Origin: a virus
IMG/VR virus record: IMGVR_UViG_3300045976_000088
Location: 33,605 to 97,604 of that record
Length of the DNA: 64,000 bases
Strand: one strand, 5' to 3'
In this document: in pieces, positions 48,077-57,558 of the stretch
Layout of the letters: the number at the start of each line of letters is the position of its first letter
Position numbering within the stretch: position 1 is the first letter of the stretch
The notes under the pieces: model-generated
Database searches by the model: none
What the model saw: only the letters and a program-made list of their open reading frames with translations
What the model was told of the DNA's origin: nothing
Position numbers and translations under genes: made by a program

Positions 48077-49792
48077 ATGAGTGTTTTCTTCGACGGCCAG
48101 CTGCTGGTGACGCCGACCACGCGATCGGTGGTCGACGACAGCGCGCTCTACGACAAGAACCTGACGGTCGGCAACGTCGCCGCCTTCATCGGCCAGTCGG
48201 TCGGCGGCCAGCCGAACACCGTGCTGACCTTCGGCACGCCTTCCGAGGCTCAGGCCGCGCTGATCTCGGGTGAGCTCCTGGACGCAGTGCTCAAGGCCTT
48301 CGACCCGTCTTCGGACACGGGTAGCCCGCAGTCGGTGGTTGCGATCCGCGTGAACCCGGCGACGCAGGCCGCGCTCGCGCTGCAGGATGGCAGCTCGAAC
48401 ACCGTGATCAACCTGGTGTCGACCGACTACGGCCTCTACACCAACCAGATCAAGGTCAAGGTCGAGGCCGCCAGCACGTCCGGCAAGAAGCTGACCACGC
48501 AGTACGGCAACAACTACTTCAGCCAGGACAACGTGGCGCGGAACGCCTTCAGCGTGCAGTACGGTGGCGCGCAGGCTTCCGCGACGATGACGATCAACGG
48601 CACCTCGATCGTCCTGCAGGCCCCGAGCGGCAGCACCGTGGCGACGGTCGACCTGAACACCTACAAGACGGTGCAGCAGGTGGTCGACTACATCAACACC
48701 ATCAGCGGATTCACCGCGGCGGTGCTCGATGGCAACGGCCAGGCTCCGACCCTGCAGGGTCTGGACTTCGTGACCGCGCAGGATGTGAAGACCGCGCTCT
48801 ACACGGCGACCGCGCACCTGCAGGCCTGCGTCGACTGGTTCAACGGCGTCGGCGAGGGCTACGTCACCGCGACGCGGCCGGCCAACGTCGGCACGCTCCC
48901 GGCCAACGTCGGCTTCACCTATCTCGCTGGCGGCTCGGATGGGGTGGTCACCAACACCCAGTGGTCGAATGCCTTCACCACGCTGCAGACCGCGGACGTG
49001 CAGTGGATCACGCCGGTGACGTCGGACCCGTCGATCCACGCGATGGCTGACACGCACTGCCACTTCATGTCGACGCAGGGCCGCATGGAGCGGCGCGCGA
49101 TCTGCGGCATGCCGGCCGGAAGCACCGACTCGGCGGCGATCGCGGCAGCCAAGAACATCAACAGCGACCGCACGTCGCTGGTGCACATCGGCTACTACGA
49201 TTTCGACGCCAACGGCAACCTGGTGCTCAAGCCGCCCTACATGACGGCGGCTGCGATCGCCGGCGCGTTCTCGGGTGTGAATCCGGGCACCCCGCTGACG
49301 AACAAGACGCTGAAGTTCCGCGGCCTGGAGCGCCTGCTGCGCAACCCGACCGACACCGACCCGCTGATCAACGGCGGCGTGCTCTGCGTGGAAAGCACCC
49401 CGCAGGGCTACAAGGTGGTCAAGTCGATCAGCACGTGGCTGACGAACGACAACTACGACAAGGTGGAGCAGTCGGTCGGCAACGCGCTGGACTTCGTTGC
49501 GCGCAACGTGCGCCAGGCGCTCGACGTGCTGCGCGGCCAGAAGGCCTCGCCGCTGCTGCTCAACCGCGCTGTCAGCATCACCGAGTCGACGCTGACCCTG
49601 CTCGCGCAGCCCGATCCGGCCGGCCCGGGCGTGCTGGTGGGTGACGCGAACAGCCCGGCGTTCAAGGGCATCACCGCATCGCTCGACGGCGACGTGGTGA
49701 ACGTGCAGTTCCAGTGCTCGCCGGTGCTGCCCGCGAACTACATCCTGGTCACCATCTTCGCGGTGCCGTACAGCGGCACGGCGACGGCTTGA
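48077..49792 (+). CDS. Contractile tail sheath protein
   Basis: A 571-aa protein. The N-terminal region, an insertion around residues 150-225 (MTINGTSIVLQAPSGSTVATV) and the C-terminal core (RGLERLLRNPTDTDPLINGGVLCVE ... VKSISTW ... DKVEQSVGNALDFVARNVRQAL) match myovirus sheath proteins. The TSDPSIHAMADTHCHFMS segment is the protease-resistant middle domain. AAGGGG precedes ATG. It contracts to drive the tube into the cell. Confidence 0.88.
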   Translation: MSVFFDGQLLVTPTTRSVVDDSALYDKNLTVGNVAAFIGQSVGGQPNTVLTFGTPSEAQAALISGELLDAVLKAFDPSSDTGSPQSVVAIRVNPATQAALALQDGSSNTVINLVSTDYGLYTNQIKVKVEAASTSGKKLTTQYGNNYFSQDNVARNAFSVQYGGAQASATMTINGTSIVLQAPSGSTVATVDLNTYKTVQQVVDYINTISGFTAAVLDGNGQAPTLQGLDFVTAQDVKTALYTATAHLQACVDWFNGVGEGYVTATRPANVGTLPANVGFTYLAGGSDGVVTNTQWSNAFTTLQTADVQWITPVTSDPSIHAMADTHCHFMSTQGRMERRAICGMPAGSTDSAAIAAAKNINSDRTSLVHIGYYDFDANGNLVLKPPYMTAAAIAGAFSGVNPGTPLTNKTLKFRGLERLLRNPTDTDPLINGGVLCVESTPQGYKVVKSISTWLTNDNYDKVEQSVGNALDFVARNVRQALDVLRGQKASPLLLNRAVSITESTLTLLAQPDPAGPGVLVGDANSPAFKGITASLDGDVVNVQFQCSPVLPANYILVTIFAVPYSGTATA

Positions 49793-49804
49793 GGAGCCTG
49801 ATCC

Positions 49805-50227
49805 ATGCAAACGAATCTCAAGACCCGCAGCGGCAACCGGATCGTGGTGCTGCTCGACGGCAACGAGGTCGGCCTGCTGCAGAACGTCCGCGCGAGCGAC
49901 GACTACGGCCCCGAGCCGGCTTCGGGCATCGGCGACATCCATGTGCAGGAGTACGTGCCGTCGATGGCGCGCCACGTGCTCAGCATCAGCCAGATGGTCC
50001 TCAACAAGGACAAGCTGCGCCAGCTGGGCATCATCCCGGAGAACGGCGATGCCGCTCTGCAGGGTCTGGTGTTCGACATCGAGCAGTTCGACAAGGACAG
50101 CGGCCAGTCGTTGCGCAAGTACCGCGGCTGCTCCTACGCCAGCGGCGACCTGGACGTGACCAAGCATGCGATCGTCATGCGCTCGGGCACGTTCAACGCG
50201 CTCGACGTCACCGGCACCGGCCTGTGA
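49805..50227 (+). CDS. Tail tube protein
   Basis: A 140-aa protein directly after the sheath. Beta-rich throughout (RIVVLLDGNEVGLLQNVRAS, HVQEYVPSMARHVLSIS, GLVFDIEQFD, CSYASGDLDVTKHAIVMRSG), the small tube fold forming stacked hexamers. GAGGAG precedes ATG 49805. A terminator follows, separating tube from chaperones. Confidence 0.82.
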   Translation: MQTNLKTRSGNRIVVLLDGNEVGLLQNVRASDDYGPEPASGIGDIHVQEYVPSMARHVLSISQMVLNKDKLRQLGIIPENGDAALQGLVFDIEQFDKDSGQSLRKYRGCSYASGDLDVTKHAIVMRSGTFNALDVTGTGL

Positions 50228-50253
50228 CGGCGGCCGGGCGCTGACACCCCAAG

Positions 50254-50278
50254 GGGCCGCTTCGGCGGCCCTTTCTTT
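50254..50278 (+). terminator. Rho-independent terminator
   Basis: GGGCCGC (50254-50260) pairs with GCGGCCC (50265-50271) across a TTCG loop, followed by TTTCTTT. Confidence 0.8.
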
Positions 50279-50298
50279 ACCCCCATGGAGACCTGATC

Positions 50299-50649
50299 AT
50301 GCGATCTGCAGCACCTGGTGACTTCCAAGTCACCGTCGATGACATCGGCACCTTCACCTTCGGCCGGCGCGCGCCGCGCGACGTGTTCAAGATCCGCGGC
50401 CTGTATGCGCAGCTGACCGGCGGCAACTACTCCGAGGAGGGTGGCTACAACGACTACCCTGCCTTCGCGTTCGCGACCCTCAAGCAGATGATGGTCGGCG
50501 GTCCTGACGGCTACGATCTCGACAAGATCGACCCGGTGGTCGACGAGCAGTGGGAAAGCAAGCTGATCCGCGTTTTCTCGGCACTGGTCGAAAAGGAGCT
50601 CTCCTTTCGACCGGGAAATGGAGCGGCAAGCCAAGAAGCGGGCGCGTGA
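50299..50649 (+). CDS. Tail assembly chaperone (first frame)
   Basis: A 116-aa protein between tube and tape measure. N-terminal beta strands (FQVTVDDIGTFTFGRRAPRDVFKI), then helices (FAFATLKQMM, WESKLIRVFSALVEKEL). This is the position and shape of the chaperone that coats the tape measure. It overlaps the next frame by 32 bases. A hairpin (TCGAAAAGGAG with CTCCTTTCGA, 50588-50610) lies in the overlap. Confidence 0.68.
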   Translation: MRSAAPGDFQVTVDDIGTFTFGRRAPRDVFKIRGLYAQLTGGNYSEEGGYNDYPAFAFATLKQMMVGGPDGYDLDKIDPVVDEQWESKLIRVFSALVEKELSFRPGNGAASQEAGA

Positions 50650-50875
50650 TCACCACGAGAGCTACGAGTTCGCTTTCCGTCGCCGCTACAACCTGCCCCC
50701 GACCGATCCGCGTTACTTGAACGCCACTCGTGACCAGATCATCGAGGACTACTGGCTGCACTACTACGCCAGCAACGGCATCAAGGACGAGATCGAGGAC
50801 GAGAGCTTTGACCTGGAAGAAACCCTGGCTCGCATGGAGCAGGGAGACGACTGGGAGGACATAGTTCGTGGCTGA
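50618..50875 (+). CDS. Tail assembly chaperone (second frame)
   Basis: An 85-aa charged protein (YEFAFRRRYNLPPTDPRYLNATRDQIIEDYWLHYYA), a pattern typical of the second tail chaperone made either by frameshifting or from its own start. Here it is in the +1 frame relative to the upstream gene, with ATG 50618 and only a weak SD. Frameshift versus independent start is undecided. It overlaps the tape-measure start by 8 bases. Confidence 0.65.
   Translation: MERQAKKRARDHHESYEFAFRRRYNLPPTDPRYLNATRDQIIEDYWLHYYASNGIKDEIEDESFDLEETLARMEQGDDWEDIVRG
50727..50748 (+). promoter_or_regulatory. Possible intragenic phage promoter
   Basis: CTCGTGACC with a correctly spaced GATCAT hexamer inside the second chaperone gene; predicted start 50749, 119 bases before the tape measure. 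A single in-gene match may be chance. Confidence 0.25.
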
Positions 50876-53297
50876 CGACGTAAAGATCCCAGTATCCGCC
50901 AACCTCAAGGGCGTCACCGACGAGCTCGATCGTCTGCCGAAGAAGATCGAGGACACGGTTCGACGTGTCGAGAAGTTCAAGTGGCACCCGTTCGACCTGA
51001 AGCAGATCGAAGCCGATCTGAAGAAGCTCGAACAGATGATGCTGGAGACGCACCGGCGCGTGCAGCAGTCGGGCGGCGGCGGCTTCGTGCTGCCGGCCTC
51101 GCCTGGCATGCCGGTCCCTGCGTTCCCGGCGGCCCCTGTGCCGGCGCCTCCTGGCCGTTATCCAGTGCCGGCGCCGCGCCAGCCGCACCGCGGGGGCGGC
51201 CGCGGCGCCTACACGCACGCTCCGACCTGGGGAACCATCCCGCAGCAGTTCATTGGCGGTGTGGGCGGCGGCTTCGGCACGATCGGCAGCTATGCGGCGC
51301 GTGGCGCGATCGCCGGCTCCTACGGTGGTGGTGGCCTGGCTGGAGGCCTGCGCGGATTGGCCGGCGGCCTGGGCATCGGCGCGCTGGCATTCGGCGCCTA
51401 TAAGGTCGGCCAGAGCGTCACCGAGGGCTATGACCTGGCGAAGGAGCGATCCGGCACGCTCGACACGCTCAAACGCCAGCTGGGAGACGTCGGCATCTCC
51501 TTCGAGCACCTGAAGGCGATCAGCGACCAGACCGCGCAGGGCCTGCAGATCAACTCGAAGGAGGCGGCAGAGCTCGCAGCGCAGTTCAACCGTCTGAGCC
51601 GGGGCGCCTACGGCGTTGATGGACTATCTGGCGCCACGCGCAACGCCGTCGGCTTCTCGCGCGCCTACGGCCTCGACCCGAGCGCCGGCGTTGGCTTTTT
51701 CGGCGCCATGGCGAACATGGACCGCCGGCAGAACAACCGCGAGCTCGCGCTGCTGCTGGCCGAGGCGATCAACCGCTCAGGCATGTCCGCGCGCGCCGAC
51801 GAGGTGATGCAGGCCATGCTGGGCTATGCGTCGTCGGTCTCGCGCATGGTGATGGGCACTGGTGGCCTGCAGGGCTACGCAGGCGCCTATTCGTCGCTGA
51901 TGGGCATGCACGGCATGACCAGCGACAACGCGGCCGGCATCCTCGGTTCCGCCAACGCCAGCGTGATGCGCATGGGCGGCGCCGGCGAAGCCGGCATGAA
52001 CTTCACCATGATGGCGCTGAGCCGCTATGGCTCTCTCAACCCGGTGCAGGCCGCCGCGCTGGCCGAGGGCGGCCTGTTCGGAACGCGCGGTGACGTGTTC
52101 GGACCCAACTCGTCGATCTCTAAGTTCATGGGTGGCGCCGGCATGCCTGGCGGCGACATGAACGTGTCGAATTTCACGGCGATCCGCGGCGCGCTGCGCG
52201 GCCTCGGCGGCAACAAGTGGCTGCAGTTGGACGCGGCCAAGCGCTATTTCGGCGTCGGCAGCCTGTCTCAGGCCGCTGCGCTGATGAACCTCGACGAAGG
52301 TGGGGCTGGCAACTTGATGCGCGCCGTGCAGAGCGCCGGCATCGACATCAACAAGCTGAACTCCAGCGGCATCCAGGCGCTGGCTGCGGCGGGCCCGAAC
52401 GCCACGCCGGAGCAACTGCGCAACCTGGCCTCATCGAATCGGCAAGAGACCGAGTTCACCAAGATGCAGGACCAGCTGAAGGCGCTGGATGACATCAAGA
52501 TCAACACCGGTGACAAGCTGATCGGCCCGATCAACGACATCCGAGGGTATGTCGCGGCGATCGCCGGGAAGATCGCGCCCGGTAATGCCGTCGACGCAGA
52601 GCGGGCGAAGGCGGCGGCCGACATGGCGGCACCATTCTCAAGCCGCAAGGCGCAACTGGAAAACGCACTGGCCGGCGAGCTCAGCGTCACCAGCTCGCAC
52701 TTCAACATGATGACTCCGGCGCAGCAGGACAGCGTGCGCCAACGTCGCGCGAGCGCGCAGGCGCAGCTGGGACAGATCAACACGCTGGCGAATGCGGAAG
52801 CGAAGTACGGTCTCCCGAAGGGATTGCTGTATGGCGTTTGGGGTGCTGAAACGTCCTTTGGCCGCGACGCCGGCAAGGTGTCGTCGGCCGGCGCACTCGG
52901 CGACTTCCAAATGATCCCCAGCACGGCGGCGCGCTTCGGTGTGAAGATTGGAGACTTCGCCTCCGAGGCCGATGGTGCCGCCCGCTACCTGCAGGAGCTC
53001 ATCAACAAGCACGGTGGCGACGTCAAGGCTGCGCTGTTCGAGTACAACGGGGTCGTGCACAACATCGCCGCCGGCGATGCCTACGTCAGCAAGGTAGCGA
53101 AGGGCGCGGCCAGCATGCCGGAATCCACTCCGCTGCCAGCTGGTCACAGCTCCACCGGCAGCACCGGCGACTTCGCTCGGATGGACCGTGAGCTCAGCAT
53201 CAACGGCACGTTCACGCTGAACGATGCCAAGGGCAACCCGATCGCTGCACCCCTGAAGACCCGAGTGAGCGTCCCGCGCGGCGCCGGAGCAGGCTGA
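50868..53297 (+). CDS. Tape measure protein with lytic transglycosylase domain
   Basis: An 809-aa protein. GTG start overlapping the chaperone. The N-terminus is a coiled coil (residues 15-65), followed by Pro/Gly linker, Gly/Ala-rich hydrophobic helices (150-200), and a long alpha-helical body. The C-terminal domain is a soluble lytic transglycosylase: ETSFGR with catalytic Glu near 661, then GALGDFQMIPSTAARFG, AARYLQELI and LFEYNG. It sets tail length and opens peptidoglycan on entry. The length is modest for a myovirus, predicting a relatively short tail. Confidence 0.88.
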   Translation: MADDVKIPVSANLKGVTDELDRLPKKIEDTVRRVEKFKWHPFDLKQIEADLKKLEQMMLETHRRVQQSGGGGFVLPASPGMPVPAFPAAPVPAPPGRYPVPAPRQPHRGGGRGAYTHAPTWGTIPQQFIGGVGGGFGTIGSYAARGAIAGSYGGGGLAGGLRGLAGGLGIGALAFGAYKVGQSVTEGYDLAKERSGTLDTLKRQLGDVGISFEHLKAISDQTAQGLQINSKEAAELAAQFNRLSRGAYGVDGLSGATRNAVGFSRAYGLDPSAGVGFFGAMANMDRRQNNRELALLLAEAINRSGMSARADEVMQAMLGYASSVSRMVMGTGGLQGYAGAYSSLMGMHGMTSDNAAGILGSANASVMRMGGAGEAGMNFTMMALSRYGSLNPVQAAALAEGGLFGTRGDVFGPNSSISKFMGGAGMPGGDMNVSNFTAIRGALRGLGGNKWLQLDAAKRYFGVGSLSQAAALMNLDEGGAGNLMRAVQSAGIDINKLNSSGIQALAAAGPNATPEQLRNLASSNRQETEFTKMQDQLKALDDIKINTGDKLIGPINDIRGYVAAIAGKIAPGNAVDAERAKAAADMAAPFSSRKAQLENALAGELSVTSSHFNMMTPAQQDSVRQRRASAQAQLGQINTLANAEAKYGLPKGLLYGVWGAETSFGRDAGKVSSAGALGDFQMIPSTAARFGVKIGDFASEADGAARYLQELINKHGGDVKAALFEYNGVVHNIAAGDAYVSKVAKGAASMPESTPLPAGHSSTGSTGDFARMDRELSINGTFTLNDAKGNPIAAPLKTRVSVPRGAGAG

Positions 53298-54811
53298 TGA
53301 AGAACCCGGTCACCATCCGCCATCCCGGCCTGCAGGTGCTGCTGCGCAAGAACATCGGTCGCACCGCGGGCGGCTCGGCGCTGCCTGTCTCCGAGCGATT
53401 CGCTGGTCAAAAGCGCGTCGTCGACCTAACGCCCTACTTCGGAGATGCCGGAGCGGTTCAGGTTACCAAGAGCACGCGCGAGCCCGCTGGCGCATTCGCC
53501 TTGACCTTCGGCGACAAGATCAACCTCGACGCATCCGACACGGTGTACGGCCTCGTCGAGCCGATGGATGTCATCGAGATCCGCATGGCTGGCGATGCCT
53601 ACAAGGGATCTTCGACCAGCAACTCAGCGAGCGGCGCCAGCGGCCAGGTGCCGCTCAGCTTGCCGATCGTCATGCGCGGCCTGGTCACCGAGGTGCGTCG
53701 CACCGAAGCGATGGGCGCCGGCGGACAGCCCCAGCGCGCCGTGGTGGTCAGCGGTCAGGACTACGGCAAGATTTGGCAGATCCTGCAGATCGTGAACAGC
53801 CCGTTCGTCGACCCGAGCGCAAACCTGATCACCAGCCTGCCGCTGTTCGCCCGCTTCGGCCTGGCGGCCGGCACCATGTACGCAGAGCAGTTCGTGCAAT
53901 GGGTCTTCGACAAGGTGGTCAATCCCTACATCTCGAAGATGCAGAGCAAGACCGGTGGATCTTCGTCCCCTCTGCTGCAGATCGCCACCGATGGCATCGT
54001 GGTACAGGACGGCGTGGTCTCGCCCTTCGGTGTCGGCGGGTGGCAGGGCGGCTCGATCTACGACCTGCTGACGATGCACTGCGACATCGGTCCCTGGAAC
54101 GAGCTCTACATCGAGGACCGCGAAAGCGGCCCTCGCGTGGTGTACCGACCGAATCCGTTCTTCGATTCGCAGCTCAACTACATCATTCCAGCAACGGCCG
54201 AGCCCGACTTCGTGGAGATCACGCGCGCCGACGTGGTGAGCATGACGGTGCAGCGCACAGATGCCAACGTCGCCAACTACTTCTGGGTCGACGCTCCGCG
54301 CTTCGCGCTGAACTATGACGACACGCTGCGTCTGATGGCCTACCAGGCGAGCCCGTCGGAGGTTTACCAGCAGGGCTACGGCAACAACGACCCGGACCTG
54401 TACGGCTTCCGCCGGCTGTGGTCCGCAACACAGCAGGGCGGCCGCGGAGAAACGAACAACGGCAACGGCACTCCCGACGGGTCTCCGCGGGACCAGAATC
54501 AGACCGATGCGGTGGACTGGATGAACAAGCGCCGGCAGCAGCTGCGCGCAATGAACCAGGACAACGTGGTGCTTGAAAACGGCTCGATGACCATCAAGGG
54601 CAACGAGAACGTGCGCGCCGGCGTCTACGTTCACCTGCAGCACGGCAACATGGATTCGTTCTACTACGCCGTATCGGTCACTCACAACTACGTCCCATTC
54701 GGCGGCTACACCACCACGGTTCAGTTCGAGCGCGGCACCGGCTTCATTGATCGCGTGCAGAAGGGCAGCGGCCCGGCCTCTCCGTACTGGGCCGAGCTTG
54801 GAGACTCCTGA
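53297..54811 (+). CDS. Baseplate hub-like protein (gp27/gpD type)
   Basis: A 504-aa protein between tape measure and spike, as hub proteins are. Strands near residues 35-90 (VVDLTPYFGDAGAVQVTKS, LVEPMDVIEIRMAG), then LPIVMRGLVTEVRRTEA and AVVVSGQDYGKIWQI match the tube-like domains of late-control D/gp27 hubs. The C-terminus has VHLQHGNMDSFYYAVSVTHNY. It forms the trimer or hexamer that carries the spike. Confidence 0.7.
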   Translation: MKNPVTIRHPGLQVLLRKNIGRTAGGSALPVSERFAGQKRVVDLTPYFGDAGAVQVTKSTREPAGAFALTFGDKINLDASDTVYGLVEPMDVIEIRMAGDAYKGSSTSNSASGASGQVPLSLPIVMRGLVTEVRRTEAMGAGGQPQRAVVVSGQDYGKIWQILQIVNSPFVDPSANLITSLPLFARFGLAAGTMYAEQFVQWVFDKVVNPYISKMQSKTGGSSSPLLQIATDGIVVQDGVVSPFGVGGWQGGSIYDLLTMHCDIGPWNELYIEDRESGPRVVYRPNPFFDSQLNYIIPATAEPDFVEITRADVVSMTVQRTDANVANYFWVDAPRFALNYDDTLRLMAYQASPSEVYQQGYGNNDPDLYGFRRLWSATQQGGRGETNNGNGTPDGSPRDQNQTDAVDWMNKRRQQLRAMNQDNVVLENGSMTIKGNENVRAGVYVHLQHGNMDSFYYAVSVTHNYVPFGGYTTTVQFERGTGFIDRVQKGSGPASPYWAELGDS

Positions 54812-55725
54812 TGTTCTCGATTGGCACTGTCGTCGCCTCCTACCCCGAGGGAAACTCGGTGGATGTGCTGCTCGACAACGGCGACCGCCTGTCGAATGTG
54901 CAGGTGATGGTGCCTACGGGCAGCAACGTGTCGGGCGTGATCGACCTTCCTGACGTTGGCGGCCCGTCGTCGAGCGACGAGGCGCGCTGGGATCCGACGT
55001 CGCAGCGCGACCGCTACGTCAAGGCCGTGGTCGGCTTCTGCCACAGCGTGCCGGTCGTGTTCGGTTTCCTGCTGCCCCAGGTCAACGAGATCACGTTCCA
55101 GGAGAAGAATCGGCGCATCGTGCGGCATGCCAGCGACGTCTACTCCAGCGTCGACGACAGCGGCAACGTCGAGGTCTACCACCCGAGCGGCACCTACATG
55201 CGCATCGGCACGTCGCCGGCGCACGAAGACTTGACAGCGAAGGACTACGACAAGAAGTGGGCGATCGCACGCAACACCGACAAGCAGGTGCACGTGCAGC
55301 TGACGGTGATGAACGGCGGCGCGCAGAAAGCCTCGCTTAACATCGACCCGAGCGGCAACATCACGCTCACGCATGTCGGCAACCTGGTGACGCACACCCA
55401 AGGCACCGCGAGCGTGACGGTCGACGGCAACACCACGGTGCACGTGGGTGGCAATGCCAGTGTCAACGTCAGCGGCACCACCGACGTGACGTCGGGCGGC
55501 AATGCCTCGCTGACGGCGCCCCAGGTGACGATTGATTCCGCGCAGACCACGTGCACCGGCCACGTGACGATCGAGGGGGGGCTCAATGTGTCGGGCGGCA
55601 GTGGGGCGGCCGTGGCTGGCAATGTGACGGTCACCGGAGGTGACGTTACCGCCGACGGTCACACGCTGAAGAACCACACCCACCCCGACCCGCAAGGCGG
55701 CAACACAGGCCTGCCGACTGGCTGA
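54811..55725 (+). CDS. Baseplate spike (gpV/gp5-like)
   Basis: A 304-aa protein. The N-terminal OB-fold (residues 1-75; GTVVASYPEGNSVDVLLDNG, VQVMVPTGSNVSGVIDLP) and middle part lead into a repetitive beta-helix needle (residues 175-280: VTVDGNTTVHVGGNASVNVSG, then similar rungs). The tip HTLKNHTHPDPQGGNTG has the HxH iron-binding motif of phage spikes. It pierces the outer membrane. The stop overlaps a promoter for the next operon. Confidence 0.85.
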   Translation: MFSIGTVVASYPEGNSVDVLLDNGDRLSNVQVMVPTGSNVSGVIDLPDVGGPSSSDEARWDPTSQRDRYVKAVVGFCHSVPVVFGFLLPQVNEITFQEKNRRIVRHASDVYSSVDDSGNVEVYHPSGTYMRIGTSPAHEDLTAKDYDKKWAIARNTDKQVHVQLTVMNGGAQKASLNIDPSGNITLTHVGNLVTHTQGTASVTVDGNTTVHVGGNASVNVSGTTDVTSGGNASLTAPQVTIDSAQTTCTGHVTIEGGLNVSGGSGAAVAGNVTVTGGDVTADGHTLKNHTHPDPQGGNTGLPTG

Positions 55726-55727
55726 CC

Positions 55728-55749
55728 GTCGTGACGGCACCATGCCGTC
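55728..55749 (+). promoter_or_regulatory. Leaderless-type promoter for baseplate operon
   Basis: Exact GTCGTGACG at 55728-55736, hexamer CACCAT, C at -1, ATG 55750 at +1. Confidence 0.6.
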
Positions 55750-56925
55750 ATGTACGGTCGGTCCCCGAGCTCACAGAAGGCCGACGCCCGCCCGATTTCC
55801 TTCGTGCTCGACGATCAATCGAGCGCTGGTGCGTCGCCCGTCAGCGTCAACCTGGCAATCCGCCCGGAAGACCTGTCGCGCACCGACACTTCGCGCATCT
55901 CGGTGCAGCAGACCCTTGGTGGCGCCTGGGCCGACAACTTCGGCGCCGGCATCCCGACGATCAGCATCAGCGGTCACACAGGCTGGAAGCCGGCCGCCAC
56001 GGGGAACGACACCAAGGATGGCGCAGAGCGTTTCCAGTGGCTGTTCGAGAACGTGTTCGAGAAGTGGCACTCGCTGCGCGGCGATGCGGTGAAGGCGGGC
56101 AAGAACCCGGACCTGGTGAAGCTGGTCTATGCGGATTCGCTCGACAGCATCGTCTCGGTGGTCGCGCCGATGAGTTTCGCGCTGCGCCGCTCGAAGTCGC
56201 GTCCGCTGCTGTTCCAGTTCCAGATCGCTCTGACCGTCCTGTCCGATGACATCGACGCGCTCGACTACCTGACCTTCAACAGCCCCGACCCCACCTCAGA
56301 CAAGCAGGCGCTGCAGTCGGCCGGCCTCGACAGCATGGTGGCCTCGATCAGCCAGCTGACGTCTTACCAGCAGGACATCCAGAACTACATCGCCAGCACG
56401 CTGGTGGCGCCGGCGCGCTACTACCTGCAGCAGTCGGTGGCGCTCTACAACGCGGTGAACACCGCGGTGGAGAACAACGACCAGATCGCGAGCCAGCTGA
56501 TCGCTGCTGCGCGCATGACGGCACAGGCTGGCCTGAACGTGTTCCGCACGCTGGCGGCTGCTGAGAGCGCGAGCAGTCAGGTCAAGGCGCGCCTGATGGA
56601 GGTGGCTGGAGCCTTCAGCAACATCTTCTGCGTGCTCGGGAACGCCCTGCTGCAGCAGCAGTATTACCCCGACTACGATCCGCTGTTCGGCTCCTCGAAT
56701 TGCTCCAGCACCAGCGGCGGCCGCCCGCTCAGTCCGCTGTCGGGCGTGAACCCGTTCTACCTCTACTCGCCGACCAGCCAGGCGCTGCCGGTGACGCTTT
56801 CCGACAGCGCGCGCAACACCATGCAGACGCTAGCGTCGAATGACGTGGTGCAGGCTCCCCTGTCGCAATCGTCGATCCAGGCTTCGCTCTCGGTCATTCA
56901 ATCCGGCTTCACGGTGAGCGCATGA
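55750..56925 (+). CDS. Baseplate/tail protein
   Basis: A 391-aa protein between spike and wedge genes. Beta-rich N-terminal half (ARPISFVLDDQSS, PTISISGHTGW, VKLVYADSLDSIVSVVAPMSFALRR, LLFQFQIALTVL) of distal-tail or LysM-linker type, and an alpha-helical second half with an Ala-rich stretch. It likely connects hub and wedges. I cannot name the exact family. Confidence 0.6.
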   Translation: MYGRSPSSQKADARPISFVLDDQSSAGASPVSVNLAIRPEDLSRTDTSRISVQQTLGGAWADNFGAGIPTISISGHTGWKPAATGNDTKDGAERFQWLFENVFEKWHSLRGDAVKAGKNPDLVKLVYADSLDSIVSVVAPMSFALRRSKSRPLLFQFQIALTVLSDDIDALDYLTFNSPDPTSDKQALQSAGLDSMVASISQLTSYQQDIQNYIASTLVAPARYYLQQSVALYNAVNTAVENNDQIASQLIAAARMTAQAGLNVFRTLAAAESASSQVKARLMEVAGAFSNIFCVLGNALLQQQYYPDYDPLFGSSNCSSTSGGRPLSPLSGVNPFYLYSPTSQALPVTLSDSARNTMQTLASNDVVQAPLSQSSIQASLSVIQSGFTVSA

Positions 56926-57551
56926 GCACGCAACAGGCCTACCAGAAGCCTCTCTACGGCTTTCGCTTCGTCGAGATCCAGCAGGGCGACTCGCTGCAGG
57001 TGATCGCTGCGCGCGAGCTTGGCGATGCTGCGCTCTGGTACCAGCTGATCGCCCTCAACGGCCTGGTGCCGCCGTACATCACAGACGATCCGACGCAGGC
57101 CTCGGCCGGAGTGCTGCTGTCGGGCGGCTCGCTCAAGGTTCCGGCGCCGCAACCTGTCGCCACCACGACGACAGACCCCACCGAGGTCTTCCTGAGCGAC
57201 ATTCAGCTCGACCCGTATGGCGGGCTATCGGTCGACGACAACGGAGACTTCGCGGTGGCGTCCGGTGTGGACAACCTGAACCAGGCGCTGTCGAACCGCG
57301 TCAGCACCGACCGTGGAGAACTGATCTATCACACCGACTACGGGTCGCGTGTGCGGCGCCTGCAGGGCACCGTCAATGGGCCCACGGCGGGCCTGCTGGC
57401 GGCCCAGTACGCGAAGTCTGCCGTGCAGGCGGATCCCCGCGTCAAGCAGGTGAACCAGGCCGTGGCCGACATCTCCGGCGACGCCATCAACGTCAGCGTC
57501 GAGGTGCAACCGATCAGCGGGCGCGTGATCAGCGTCACCGCAACCCTCTAG
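56922..57551 (+). CDS. Baseplate wedge: LysM + gp25/gpW-like
   Basis: A 209-aa protein. The N-terminal 45 residues (FRFVEIQQGDSLQVIAARELGDAALWYQLIALNGL) are a LysM-like unit. After a Thr/Pro linker the C-terminal 100 residues (DNLNQALSNRVSTDRGELIYHTDYGSR, AQYAKSAVQADPRVKQV, SVEVQPISG) are the gp25/gpW lysozyme-like wedge. The fusion combines parts that are separate genes in Mu and P2. It overlaps the previous gene by 4 bases. Confidence 0.75.
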   Translation: MSTQQAYQKPLYGFRFVEIQQGDSLQVIAARELGDAALWYQLIALNGLVPPYITDDPTQASAGVLLSGGSLKVPAPQPVATTTTDPTEVFLSDIQLDPYGGLSVDDNGDFAVASGVDNLNQALSNRVSTDRGELIYHTDYGSRVRRLQGTVNGPTAGLLAAQYAKSAVQADPRVKQVNQAVADISGDAINVSVEVQPISGRVISVTATL

Positions 57552-57558
57552 GACCGCC

